NCBI GenBank assembly: GCA_029168955.1
Contig: JAPDOI010001223.1
Location: 143,135 to 207,134 of the forward strand
DNA from: Aplectana chamaeleonis
Taxonomy: Eukaryota; Nematoda; Chromadorea; Rhabditida; Cosmocercidae
Length of the DNA stretch: 64,000 nucleotides
Direction: 5' to 3'
Part shown: in pieces, positions 21,100 through 57,548 of the stretch
How positions within the stretch are numbered: the first letter of the stretch is position 1
How the letters are laid out: each line of letters opens with the position of its first letter
Notes under the pieces: model-generated
What the model was told of the DNA's origin: nothing
The model's input: only the letters and a program-made list of their open reading frames with translations
Database searches by the model: none
Program-made: the position numbers and the translations under genes

Positions 21100-22999
21100 A
21101 GCAGGATGTCGGTTGATCATGAAAACGTTTAGTAAATTTCAAACAGCGGTTGTCCTTATCATGACAGAAATTAAAATAAATCAAAAGCCACTCCAGAATC
21201 TTATAGAACGGAAGAACGACCGGTGTGTCACGGTACAGGTAAGGAGGTAAACGGGTGTTGCAAGGTCTGGAATGCTTTCTGATTTCCGATGGTTCAAGTG
21301 TTGCACCAGAAGCCAGCTTATGGGCCAGCGCAGGAAGAAAGAAAGCGCCGATTTATTTGCCTTATACCCAAGATGCCGGCGCAGCCGGACCCCAGAGGCA
21401 GAGGCCGGCGTCAGCCGGCCGACGCCGCTGGTACTTTATAAACAGAAACTTTTGAACCTATACTTATAATAATATTCATCACGTTGCTACGTTACCTTCA
21501 GCAAAAAAACCCTGTTTGAAGCCACAAATCGAGGACTATAACAGGAAGCACTGTTTCTACGAAGGTTGACGAAAATAGGCTGACGTGATCACATAAATAG
21601 CCTTGCTTTATCCCATCTGAACCGCAACAGCGACAAAGACATTGCAAATGCTCGCAAATGTAGTTCTTTTTAACGTAATCGTACGTTTTTCTCACGAAAT
21701 AATCGATGCGGGAAACGTGCTCTAATAACAGCGCCGCCCATACACCTTTGTACACTCTGGTGCAACACGCCACGCTACCGTAACCACGAAGCGTTGACCG
21801 GTGTGTTAGAGAGGCTTGTCCCCCCCCCCCCTGCTGCGGTAGCACCCAAACACCTGAAAAAACAAATGAACAGACAACGAGAGAGGATGAACAATGAACA
21901 ACTGGCAAAATGAAAAGTTGAATGAATGACACCACGCCGATCCATGGAAAATCCATTCGGCTCTGTGAAAACTGGTGAGTGCGATGTAGGGCGTCTAACG
22001 CGCCGAGGCCCATCCCGTACGCGACAAATACACGTCAAAGACACTACAGTCGCTCTACATGTCCGTCCAGCCCCGCTCGGCGCGCTTGTGGGATCAATGC
22101 CGCGCCGACGGAAGAACGAGCAAAATAGGCCACGCCCTCCAAGGCGAGACGCGCTTGAATGTCTGAGTATGAAAGCCCTCTGCGAGAATTTTGTCGTCGG
22201 GCGCTCGCACTGCGAGTTGCGTCCTCGCAGTGCGGCAAGAACTATGAAAGCCCCCCCCCCCTACAGTTTCACCGCAAGACAGCTCGCATGCGAGGACGCT
22301 GCGAGCACGTAGCTATGTGCTTATACGTGTCGCAGCTCGCAGAACTCTAGATGCCACCTAACAGATAAAACTTGCGGTTTTTCACATTTTTTTCAAATCT
22401 TAGGAAACCATTCCAAACCATTTTTAGACATTAATATCAGGTTTTCTGCGCTCTTTTCAATGCAATTTAGACCTAATTTCTACGTTTACTCTAAACTTAG
22501 ATCTCGAAAAAGCAGTTGCGCGCGTGGCCGGTTCAAAACCAAATCTGGTGCGCGCTTCGAGCGCACCACAGTATATGCAAAATAAGGCGAGCTAAAAATC
22601 CGACTTGAGTGGATTGCCAATCCTCCGGGCATCCTTCATACACCATACCGATCAAATAAACAAAGATCTATCTGGAAAAAAGAAGAAACAAGCGAAAATT
22701 CTAAGTTTCGTTGCTGAGAATTTTTTAGGATGCCCCTTCCAGCGATTTTCAGGTATGCGCTAACCGCCCTATGTGGAAAAGACATTGCAGTTTCATGTTT
22801 TCCTCTCCAATCTGCTGAGTCCTCCATTTTAGAGGGACCCTGACTGAGCTACGACCCCACCCCCACTAGGAATCGGAATCAGATTGTGGTATGGCATTGC
22901 GCTCTCTTTCTGTTCCACGAATATCTTTCATTCATCGTGCGCTGCTTCTCACATGAGTTTCATGTGTGTTTTACCAAACAACCGTCATAAATAATTGAT
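21100..22999. other. No gene recognised upstream of ubc-3
   Basis: Includes a GCCGGC-rich patch (21370-21435), poly-C runs (21818, 22250) and a segment at 21725-21825 inverted relative to 14500-14590. A GC-rich stretch with CTCGCA/TGCGAG motifs lies at 22140-22345. The final kilobase is AT-richer and presumably holds the ubc-3 promoter; I could not identify a core promoter. Confidence 0.4.
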
Positions 23000-23000
23000 T

Positions 23001-23010
23001 TGTTTAGCCG
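23001..23010 (+). promoter_or_regulatory. Splice acceptor just before the ubc-3 start codon
   Basis: TGTTTAG ends at 23007, three bases before the ATG at 23011. An acceptor this close to the start with no recognisable upstream exon fits SL1-type trans-splicing, common in nematodes. An untranslated upstream cis exon cannot be excluded. Confidence 0.55.
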
Positions 23011-48979
<25,969 letters not shown>

Positions 48980-49585
48980 CACTGTTTTTTCATTAACTGC
49001 TTCATTACATTTACAAACCATGATCTTTCTCTGCTTACATTATCACGGTTGTCCATGTTGTAATCAAACATTCGTTATCCGTTGTATATTGCCTCTGGGT
49101 ATGTACCATAGCATTGCCTTTCCTCATTTTCCTCACATATGTTAACATTTTGTGTCCTCTATTAGGCATTTGTCATTTATGCAGTACCCGGTTGACGCGT
49201 CTTATTTTCACAATTTATAAGTACTCACTTTCCTATATCACATTTCATTGTTTGCCGTCATTGTTTAGGGAGTTCTTACATTGCTCATTGTTGTGACGAT
49301 TCTTAGCTATAGCACCCTATCACTGCACTAGTCTCAAATTGTGGCATCATTGTTACGTTTTCCGCTAGACTCGAGTCGTCTATTTCGGAACTGTACATTT
49401 TTCGTGTGATATGTTTCGTGTTACTTGGCCACCGATGTCGAAATTTCCGCCTTTCGTAGGTAAATGTTGTTTGTACTTATATGGCGTTTTGTATGCGTGC
49501 CTAGCGCAGACTTCCTATCTGTTCCAATCCCAGAGTTTTAGACATCCTGTTGGAGTCAAAACAAGGCAATTTTGGTTTTGTAGGC
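48980..49585 (+). other. ubc-3 3' flank and lsm-6 upstream region
   Basis: T-rich, gene-free 600 bp between the ubc-3 stop and the lsm-6 start on the same strand. No clear AATAAA was seen. It ends with TTTTGGTTTTGTAG, an acceptor two bases before the lsm-6 ATG. Operon-like co-transcription is conceivable but unproved. Confidence 0.45.
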
Positions 49586-49698
49586 ATGAGCCGAAGACAG
49601 AATCCATCGGAATTCCTTAAGCAAATAATTGGAAAGCCGGTTGTGGTTAAACTTAACTCTGGTGTAGACTATCGTGGAATACTCGCCTGCCTGGATGG
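49586..49698 (+). CDS. lsm-6: U6 snRNA-associated Sm-like protein LSm6, first coding exon
   Basis: The first 37 codons plus two bases: MSRRQNPSEFLKQIIGKPVV then VKLNSGVDYRGILACLDG. This is the N-terminal helix and Sm1 motif of LSm6, a subunit of the LSm1-7 (mRNA decay) and LSm2-8 (U6 snRNP) rings. An acceptor (TTTTGTAG) ends at 49583 and ATG is at 49586, fitting trans-splicing. The donor GTATGC begins at 49699. LSm6 proteins have about 75-80 residues, so roughly 40 are missing. I did not find the second exon in the window, and the intron may contain the transposons downstream. Confidence 0.85.
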
Positions 49699-49728
49699 GT
49701 ATGCACTTCTAATTTCTTGCTGACGTTC

Positions 49729-49944
49729 GAATCTCGGTCTACTGTCGTTCTCGAAGCAAAATTCCGGTCTGCATTTGCGGACGAAGGCTGTTGCATCGCC
49801 CGACCGATGATAATCGCGCTGGGAGACAGGTCAATCGTGCCGGGACCACGTGGTCCCAACACCATCATTGTGTTGCGTGACGAAACACACTTTGTGCGCA
49901 AATTTGGACCGGAATTGAGCTCCGAGAATGAGAGTACGTTTTAA
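49729..49944 (+). other. Unrecognised open stretch after lsm-6 exon 1
   Basis: An open plus frame (FESRSTVVLEAKFRSAFADE... IALGDRSIVPGPRGPNTIIV ... FVRKFGPELSSENE) overlaps a similarly open minus frame (49653-49901). It does not match the rest of LSm6. No start or splice signal is convincing. It could be an exon of another gene, a repeat, or chance. Confidence 0.25.
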
Positions 49945-50048
49945 TATTCGGTTCTTTTACATCATCCTTCCGATGCAAACGAGATATTTATTTTGAAACA
50001 GGGAAGGTACATGTGGAATTTCTATAGTGTTGACGGTAATCAGTTAGG

Positions 50049-50180
50049 CCTCTTTCAGAGTGCGATCGCTGATCGCCGCGATAACATGTTTCGAATAAAG
50101 ATCGACGTGAGACGAGATCTTGATCGATGCTCATGTTTATCATCCAATCGCGTCGCTCGGCGATCGAACTCTGAAAGAGG
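50049..50180. repeat. Short hairpin-ended repeat
   Basis: CCTCTTTCAGAGT at 50049-50061 is the exact complement of ACTCTGAAAGAGG at 50168-50180. CGATCGC and GCGATCG extend the match. TTAGG flanks both sides. Probably a 132-bp MITE. It breaks any argument for the 174-codon ORF spanning it. Confidence 0.6.
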
Positions 50181-50781
50181 TCTTAGGGATACGGGCATCT
50201 CGCCCCCGTCTCACCCCGGTGACTCATTTCGCAGCGTGTCTGGCGTCTCTCGCCTGGCAGCCAGCCAACCAGCCATTCACATCGGAGCGCGTTTGACTCA
50301 AACGAGCCTAGTTGAGCACATATACGTTGATTTCGAGTGTAGTACTGCATTTTTGCTCGAGAAATACTTCAATACAATGTGTAACAAAGATGCATGTAAT
50401 ACTAAGACGCATATTGATTGCAATTATGGACATTTGTACGCGGCTCAGGAGTATTTCGTAACTTTCAAGCGTTTTCCGTTAGAATTTACACGTTCCATAC
50501 AGTTAGAACTTGTCTAAAATATTTCTGAAAATTTTGACTGGATCACACTCAAGTTTGGTGCGTTTCGAGTCCGTTTAACACCTGTCTGATTTGTAAAGTC
50601 CTCAGTTCCAGTTGTGGCCAAATGGTATGTACAGTTCAACTCCGCATTACCGTTCAGACCGGAAAGTTCACGCTGATTGCGAAAGCGTGCTGCGGCGCGG
50701 TTGCGAGTATCCTCAGACAGGAATGAGGGTCACCCGGGAGGTGGGATCACCCGGGCACCAAAGGTAAAAACCCGGTTGATC

Positions 50782-53700
50782 TTCTTCTTCTTATCAGCCA
50801 CATCGGAGCTTCTTCTCATAGGCCCAAAAAGGCGGCGACGTCACACTGCTTCTTCCACATATCACGAGCAGACAGAGAGGTTGGTTTTGCTGGGCATGAA
50901 AATAAATGAAGTGAATCATGCCCTATACATTGACAGTCAGGACATACATCAGGGACCGAATCATCGATCCTATGTACGTAGGCCTTCAAATACGAAGAAT
51001 GACCGCATCGTAGGCCCGCCAAAGTCGCGCGAGAGCGTCTGGGCAGGTTCTTCTCACTTTCATCGACATTGGGGGGCACGTCACTAAGGATGGGGTTAGG
51101 AGGAGTACAGGACAAGTATTCGGATACAAATCTGGTGTGCTCCATTTGCTGCAGTCTCTTTCGTGTGAGTTCAGAGGTAGCCCACTTTTGACGATCAGTG
51201 GTAGAGATAGCAGTATGCAGTGGTGTGCGAATATTACGGTGTTGAGGTTCAGATGATAGAAGTGAATAATTGGGATGGGCGGCATTCTTAACTATGCCAA
51301 TATGGAACTGTTGTGACTGCAACTGGCAGTGCTGCTTCACTGGAAGTACTGCGCATTCTTGATGAAGGTGCGATACAGGTGTAGATCTTGGACAGCCTGT
51401 GATGACACGGAGAGCTGTATTTTGAACTCTTTGTAGTTTGCTCCAAGAGGCGTCCGACAAGTGTCTAGACCATATTGGGGCTCCATATTCCAGAGTTGGC
51501 TGTATCATGGCCTTGTACGTAGAGCGTAGAACCTCTTTTGTGCTGCCCCATGTGGTGCCAGCCAGAGCACGGAGGATGTTGTTGCGCGTGTTGGCTGCTG
51601 CAGCTCGGATACGGGTGTTTTCATGGAAACGCAATGAGGGATCCAGAAAGACTCCAAGTAGACGAGGATGCTTGGACAAGGGCAGCTGATTACCTTCCCA
51701 AAGTACTTTAGGATGAAGTTGGTGCTCAGCAGTTGCAGTAGTGCATAGAGTAACGCTGGACTTGGCTGCAGAGACCTCCAGTTGCTTCGATTCAAGATAT
51801 TTTGCCAGGCTGCAGAGGTATTTGTTCATCTCCACAGTAGCTCGGTCGATGACTGGGTCAGTGCAAATAATAGTGATGTCATCTGCATAGAGGCATAAGT
51901 GGATGCTGGGTGGAGGCACGGGAATATCAGACAGGTACAACGAAAATAGGCTAGGTGATAGTACTCCACCCTGAGGGACGCCTGCCTTGAGGGGAATCGA
52001 AGTAGACATGTGTTCGTCAAATTTCACGCGGATGGAGCGATTTTTGATGAAGCTGTTGGCCCAACGTTTGCACCAGTCAGGCATGTCAGAGTCCAGTATC
52101 GATTTTGAAAACAGAGGAGTGCTGACGTTGTCGAATGCTGCAGTCAGGTCAACTGCTACTACGAGGCTTCTTCCGGCAGGGGCCTTCATGTTAAAGCCGG
52201 CAATGATGTGTTCAGTTATGGACGTCAGCGCCGTGGTGGTGGAGTGTGCCTTTTTGAAGCCGTGATGATGTACGTTATGCCGCAGTGCTTCTTGGAGATG
52301 CGGATTGATGACTTTTTCTGCTAACTTAGCGATTGGGGAGAGTAGGGAAATTGGCCGGTGTGAGGTTGCTTTCTCTTGCGGTTTTCCTGGCTTGAGAATG
52401 GGAAGAACAATCGCTTGTTTCCAGCGTGCAGGAATGATACCAGTGCTGAAAGATGAGTAGAGGAGGTCACTTAGTAGTTCCATGTACTGCTCCGGCAGGT
52501 GCTTGAGATGAACGGCTGAGATGCCGTCTGGTCCTTCAGCCCTCGAATTCTTCAGCGATTTGATGATGTCCGAGATAGCAGAAGTAGTAATAACAGGAAC
52601 GTTATGACGATTGAGTTTCCTGATGGCGCGCAAAGTGCATCTGTGACTACGGTCCCGACGCGAAATTGCTGAAGCAAAGAGCTTTCCCATTTGACAGGCT
52701 GCTTTGTAGCCATAATGATATTCACCCGATGGAAATTCAAGTGCATTTCTTTCTGCAGCTATCTTTTTGCCAGACAACCTCCTAAGGGTATTCCATGCTT
52801 TCTTTGCGTCAGTGGCGAAGTTGATTGACTCAGTGAATTCTCTCCATCGTTTCTGCTTGAAATCATTTAGCAATGTGGTTATCTCCTCAGACAGTTGCGA
52901 TATGGACGGGTCGGAAGGATCTTCTCTGCGTCGGCCGTCGCGTCGCTTAATGAGCGCCAGCGCTTCCTTTGGTACATTAGGGTGGAATGTTCTAACACGA
53001 CCGCTTGGGATGGCAGCTCCTGAGGCACTGCGTATGGTTTCGACGATAAACTTCTCCTTGTCGTGCACAGTGCCGGTTAGCGGGTAGTTGGCAGCCCGGC
53101 TGAGTAACTCCTCCTTATAACGGATCCAGTTAGCCTTACGATAATTGGTGTAGGTTTTGCTACGGGAACCTGTGAAAGGAGCAAGTTGACTATTAAGAGA
53201 AAGATAAAGTAATGTGCATAAAGGAATATGATCACTTGACATAGCCACAACAGTAGACCAGTTACACGACATGGCAAGACAGGAAGATACAAATGTGATG
53301 TCCGGTGAAGAGGGCCTACCAGTCGAAGGAAAACGAGTTGGAGCATCCTCATTAATAGGAACCAGGTCACAATCATCAGCAAGGAGTTCAAGAAGTTCAC
53401 CCCTTTCATCAGGATCTAATGAGGAGAACCAGGAAGGCGAGTGAGCATCAAAATCAACAGCTATTACAACCGATTGAGACGAAAGCACAGAGTGAACATT
53501 GTGTAAATAGGGAGTGGGGTCAAACGAATAGGGGCACGAAGTGGAAGGAGGGATATAAACATTGACAATATCTAGTGGACAAGTCTGCATTACAATATGA
53601 ACTCCAAGACATTCAACAACATTATCATTATCATTTGGAAGTACAATAAGGTGAGAAGGAATAGATGTTTTTACAAATGTTGAGACGCCACCACCGTGAG

Positions 53701-54236
53701 ATGTGCGAGGGATGTGGTACGACGTATAACCGGGTAAGCGGGGTAGGGAGGGGGATAATGCGCTAAGTTTTGTCTCCTGCAGAAGGATAACATCAGGTTG
53801 AAAGCGTTCTATATACAATGTAAGTTCGGCAAGTTTGGCACATAGGCCATTAATGTTGAGTTGAAAAATGTTTAGACTATGTAGAGGAACACTGGGAGGA
53901 GAACTTGAGCAAGAATTACAACAGTAAGCATCAGAGTAGTCATTGTAGCTGGTTAACCCCGAACATTTGAGGTGTACCCAGCCGAGACAGCCACCGCACT
54001 GGATTCTTGCATGTTGAGCTCCACAATGACAGCAAGAATATCGAGGATTCTTGTTGCGCGGTCCAAGGTTTCTCTCAAAGCCAGCTCGTAACAGTAGAAT
54101 ACGAAGGAGTGCATCTGCCAGCCATTTAAACTCCCATTTCGAAAAAACTCCTTGTGGAGTAGTTGATGCCCGGTTGATGAGCCGGCTTGGTAGTCGACTC
54201 CACAGATCCACCACGCGTAGGTTGAGCATCTCGGAT
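50782..54236 (-). mobile_element. Full-length family C non-LTR retrotransposon, best preserved in the window
   Basis: A 3455-bp element between the 10-bp TSD CCGGTTGATC (50772-50781 and 54237-54246). Its GAA-type tail lies at 50782-50791. The coding frame fills nearly the whole element, with a 5' UTR of only about 7 bp and a 3' UTR of about 35 bp. It is distantly related to family A. Another fragment lies at 23525-23725. Confidence 0.93.
50816..54229 (-). CDS. Single ORF of the family C element: zinc finger, APE endonuclease, RT
   Basis: About 1137 codons without a stop. I chose ATG at 54229 (MLNLRVVDLW); the longer frame from 54298 starts inside the host MITE. Domains (rough residues): leader with RAGFERNLGP (45-55); PHD-like finger CCHCG...CGGCLGWVHLKCSG (60-90); APE endonuclease (105-330) with QLNINGL, LLQETKLS, VDFDAHSPSW and SSDHIP; linker (330-520); RT (530-800) with ISLLSPIAKLAEK, VDLTAAFDNV, GVPQGGVLSPSLFSLY and YADDI (51878-51889); thumb; and a C-terminal CPDCQCIGHDSLHLFSCP zinc motif. 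It would nick target DNA and copy its own RNA there. The usual GDFNAH of the EN is VDFDAH here, which may impair cleavage. Confidence 0.9.
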   Translation of the reverse strand: MLNLRVVDLWSRLPSRLINRASTTPQGVFSKWEFKWLADALLRILLLRAGFERNLGPRNKNPRYSCCHCGAQHARIQCGGCLGWVHLKCSGLTSYNDYSDAYCCNSCSSSPPSVPLHSLNIFQLNINGLCAKLAELTLYIERFQPDVILLQETKLSALSPSLPRLPGYTSYHIPRTSHGGGVSTFVKTSIPSHLIVLPNDNDNVVECLGVHIVMQTCPLDIVNVYIPPSTSCPYSFDPTPYLHNVHSVLSSQSVVIAVDFDAHSPSWFSSLDPDERGELLELLADDCDLVPINEDAPTRFPSTGRPSSPDITFVSSCLAMSCNWSTVVAMSSDHIPLCTLLYLSLNSQLAPFTGSRSKTYTNYRKANWIRYKEELLSRAANYPLTGTVHDKEKFIVETIRSASGAAIPSGRVRTFHPNVPKEALALIKRRDGRRREDPSDPSISQLSEEITTLLNDFKQKRWREFTESINFATDAKKAWNTLRRLSGKKIAAERNALEFPSGEYHYGYKAACQMGKLFASAISRRDRSHRCTLRAIRKLNRHNVPVITTSAISDIIKSLKNSRAEGPDGISAVHLKHLPEQYMELLSDLLYSSFSTGIIPARWKQAIVLPILKPGKPQEKATSHRPISLLSPIAKLAEKVINPHLQEALRHNVHHHGFKKAHSTTTALTSITEHIIAGFNMKAPAGRSLVVAVDLTAAFDNVSTPLFSKSILDSDMPDWCKRWANSFIKNRSIRVKFDEHMSTSIPLKAGVPQGGVLSPSLFSLYLSDIPVPPPSIHLCLYADDITIICTDPVIDRATVEMNKYLCSLAKYLESKQLEVSAAKSSVTLCTTATAEHQLHPKVLWEGNQLPLSKHPRLLGVFLDPSLRFHENTRIRAAAANTRNNILRALAGTTWGSTKEVLRSTYKAMIQPTLEYGAPIWSRHLSDASWSKLQRVQNTALRVITGCPRSTPVSHLHQECAVLPVKQHCQLQSQQFHIGIVKNAAHPNYSLLSSEPQHRNIRTPLHTAISTTDRQKWATSELTRKRLQQMEHTRFVSEYLSCTPPNPILSDVPPNVDESEKNLPRRSRATLAGLRCGHSSYLKAYVHRIDDSVPDVCPDCQCIGHDSLHLFSCPAKPTSLSARDMWKKQCDVAAFLGL

Positions 54237-54345
54237 CCGGTTGATCCCTCATCCCTGTCTAAGGATGCTCGCAACCGCGCCGGAGCACGCTGTCGCAATC
54301 AGCGTGCACTTTGCGCACTGAACGGCAGTGCGGAGGTGAACTGTA

Positions 54346-54807
54346 CATACTAGACCAACTGCTGGGTTCGAATTTTCGCGCGCACTATTCTGCTTCGATT
54401 CTAATAGGCCCGATATTGAGGAGAGTCAAATTTTTTTCGAATCTACGTCAAATTTTGTGTACCAAGGGGTTCCAGCATCTTGGGGAAGGTTTCACACAGG
54501 CATACTAGAATTAAAAAAAAACTCAGGTATCCAACCAGCGGCCGAACCCCTTTACCTACAAATTATCGGGTACAGCTTCAAAAAATTCCAGCGAACAACC
54601 TGGGCTAGCGGATCCTACCGTCATCATTGGGAAGTTGAAGATTCAGCGGGAACAACTGCCTTACGAAAAGGTGGAAAGTGGTGCAGTTCCCATGTAAGCG
54701 GACCATTAAACGTTTAGACAAACAAAATCATGCTTCGTGAGCACCGCATAGTTTGAGTGTATTGCTCTTTCATGGATTTAGGAAGCAGCTTTCATGCCTT
54801 ACAAGAT
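54346..54807. other. No gene recognised
   Basis: A short open frame at 54457-54717 has no recognised motif. It precedes the second copy of the alpha-type element. Confidence 0.35.
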
Positions 54808-55068
54808 TGAGATTTTAAAATTTCACTCAGTCCTCACGGGTAGATCAAAAAAAGAAAGAAACCAGAACGTTGGATTGGGAGGACGGAGCACAAATGTGAG
54901 CTATACAAAGGAAATGAAATCATCTGAAAAGTTTCTCCTGAAAGTTTGAAGATGAAACCTAGCTAGGTTCTTAAGTTATATTTTGTTCATTGGTTCCCTG
55001 AACAATGCTCGTTGCATGCAAACCACCGATAATTGCAATAAGGTAGTGGGGGTAGGCTGGCATCACAC

Positions 55069-55136
55069 CGTGGCTCAGCCGGTTAGGCGTTGGATTACGA
55101 AGCAATTGAAAGATGGTTCGAATACTGCGGGATGAT
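55069..55136 (+). repeat. tRNA-like module, second copy
   Basis: A box TGGCTCAGCCGG at 55071-55082 and B box GGTTCGAATAC at 55115-55125. It is closer to the B-box consensus than the copy at 15424. No tRNA fold could be completed. Confidence 0.6.
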
Positions 55137-56145
55137 TACAGTATTATGGCTGATAGTAATGACATTTCTATGTGTTCACCTTGCTTGTTTTGAGTTTTAA
55201 CAGTGTCTCTTGTTTTTTATACCTCTTTTCCTATATCGCAGAGGTAACGTTATATGAACGGAGAACGGTTCACATCAATGTTAGAAACTATGGAAATTCC
55301 GAAGTTTCAACAATTGCTAGAATATCAAGAATACTCGTACCCTTCTTCCCACATATGCCACAGAAAAACCGTCGTTAATTCGGAGAAACACTTTAGGGGA
55401 CTTATGTTGATATATGACGCTGGAAAAAAGTTTGGACAAAATGAAACTTCGTGGGCTTGTTCATTGATCAATGACCAATCTTTTTTCCAACAGAAATTAT
55501 TATAAACAGAAGTGGGTTTACCTAAACTACAAAATCCATTGATGCAACCTAATACTTTAGCGCACGGCTCGAAGATTCAAGACCAGTCTTTCATTATAAT
55601 TCCCAAAATTGTGAGTAGAACAGAACCACTGTTAAAAACGCACTTTACAAGAGAACTACTTTTAGTCAGCCTGGCTATTCTGGATTAAATGTAGTTTTCT
55701 GGAACCATTTTGGACGTAGAATACGAGTATGCTCTTCGCAGCTTCTCTGAAAAAAAAAAGAAACCACTTTGAAAAAAGTTACAGGCGTTTTTCCAAGCCT
55801 CGCGGCAAGGCAAGGGTACCTACCCATCAGGGAGTTTTTAGGGTGGTTTGGAAAAAAATTTCGGATTCGGCTCAAAACTTGTATGTAGGGGTAACCAAGG
55901 GTGCTGAACACGAATCTAGAGATCGTTTGTCGAAATTCTGAGGTTTACTGTAGATTATGGTAATTGTCATGACATAGAGGGCCTAAACCTACCTTAATAA
56001 TTTGGAAATTGACAAGTAAATATCAAATTCGTATTCAGCACCCCGAATAACCCCCGTTCAGAAATTTTGAGTCAAATCTGAGCCTTTGACCCAACTATCG
56101 TATACCCACCGCAAGCCACCGTAATCTGTCGAAAATCGATAAACT

Positions 56146-56289
56146 GGGGACAGGGCTCTCTGCACACCGAGGGAGGAGTTGTCCCGGCTTTTGCGGCTCT
56201 AATTCACTCTGGACCACTTTGCTGGCGTGACGTTTCAAACAGCAAAAACAGGCCAACTCCTCCCTTGGTGTGTAGACAGCCCCTGTCCC
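56146..56289. mobile_element. 144-bp hAT-like MITE with 8-bp TSD
   Basis: Starts GGGGACAGGGCTCTCTGCAC and ends GTGTAGACAGCCCCTGTCCC; the inverted ends continue into GGAGGAGTTG and CAACTCCTCC. It is flanked by GATAAACT (56138-56145) and GATAAATT (56290-56297), an 8-bp TSD typical of hAT. The paralogous site near 16420-16435 reads GATAAACTGACC without it. Confidence 0.9.
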
Positions 56290-56510
56290 GATAAATTGAC
56301 CTCAGATTCGTTATGAGCACTCTAAATAACCTCCGAGAGCGAAGTTTGGGTCTTAAATTTTTTTCGACCTTTGGAGCCCCATGTAAGTTCAATGCCATTT
56401 TTGGGGGTTCAGAGGTCGAAATTTTTTTCGCCCAAACCCAGCCCTGGGGCGCTGAACACGAATCTGAGGTCCGTTTCCTGTTTTTTAGCGGATTTCGTCA
56501 GGTTTGTATT

Positions 56511-57309
56511 TTTTTGGTTTGTTTTGTTTTGTCTTCTATTTCCTCTGCATCTATCTTTTCATCTCTTTCTTGGTTGCACTGTTTTGCATGCATAACACAG
56601 AGGGAAACCCGTGTGTGTTTGCAGAACAGCACCGTTTATCGAGTAAAGAATTGTTTCATTATGAGATATATGTTTGAGAAAAATTTACCTGTCACTGGCT
56701 GGTGAAACTCCGGTATGCATTTTGCATTCTTGTTCATCTATTCACTCTTTTAGTTTTCATCTTCATATTACTTTGTATTTGTATGACAATTTTTTCTTTC
56801 AAAATTTACTCGTCGAGGAAATATTGCCTCAGTCACCGGTGGTGAATTTCCGGAACGATGGTCTTTCCTTAATCTTGCATGTTTTCATTAAACATGGAGG
56901 ATTATCACACGTCTACATCCTTAGTAGCTTGACTAGATATGAATCTTCTTTTTTCTCCTCAGCTACGCCTAGTTCATCTGACATTCATGAGATATAGTTG
57001 TCTATTAGAGTATCTTAGGAAAATTCAAGATGATTTGAATGTTATGTAAAGTTTTTCTCCCTCAATTTGTCCGGTAAAAGTAGAGCTCGTTTCACTTAAA
57101 GGCAGTGTTCACGATAATCTTCGATTTTGAGATTAGTCGCTAAATCAATTGTTTGGCCCCCGAGTAGAACCAAAATGACGAAGGAATCGAGAAAAACGCA
57201 CCAGAAGTACACGAAATCCTTAAGTATCACCCCGTCTCTTAAGTATCACTGGAACTGTTTGTTGTGACAGTGAAATCTTTCGTTGATTCGTTGAATGATT
57301 TCGTTTCAT
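56511..57309. other. No gene recognised
   Basis: T-rich sequence with short ORFs lacking motifs. GTATCAC and AAGTATCAC are repeated near 57220-57250. No support for exons. Confidence 0.35.
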
Positions 57310-57548
57310 ACTAAAATCTCCTTATCCTTTCTATTTTTCCATAGCGATCACCCCGCTGCTTGCTCCTCCCGAACTCGTTTGGGCGAGATAACCTTCATCA
57401 CAACGTGTGGCTTTTCTCCCTCACATGAGTCGGTCGAAGTAGAGCTCACCCTGCTAATCCTGGTAAAATCCCCTTATCACTTACATTTCGCTATTATAGC
57501 TCCGCTGCTTGCTCCTCCCGGGCTCGTCTGAGCGAGATAAACTTCAAA
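57310..57548. repeat. Imperfect tandem duplication, about 150-bp period
   Basis: AAAATCTCCTTATCC...CCGCTGCTTGCTCCTCCCG...GGGCGAGATAA (57312-57390) recurs as AAAATCCCCTTATCA...CCGCTGCTTGCTCCTCCCG...GAGCGAGATAA (57467-57540). The copies are about 80% alike by eye. Confidence 0.7.

Larger units (their letters stand above)
50630..54345. mobile_element. Palindromic MITE family P, split by a retrotransposon
   Basis: Left half 50630-50781 starts TACAGTTCAACTCCGCATTA; right half 54237-54345 ends GTGCGGAGGTGAACTGTA. Together they equal the 247-bp copy at 16538-16784. The gap is the family C element with its 10-bp TSD. Confidence 0.88.
54808..56510. mobile_element. Second copy of the alpha-type 2-kb element, ends eroded
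   Basis: Parallels 15155-16920 through TTTCACTCAGTCCTCACGGG, the tRNA-like module, CATATGCCACAGAAAAACC, TCAGCCTGGC and GGCGCTGAACACGAATCTG. The outer 70 bp of the left TIR and the right TIR are missing. It differs by a roughly 70-bp extra block near 55165, a hAT-like MITE at 56146-56289, and absence of MITE P at about 56372. Confidence 0.8.

Noticed and set aside
49993..50517. A 174-codon ORF downstream of lsm-6
   Set aside because: It spans a hairpin-ended repeat (50049-50180) and shows no family motif or splice signal.
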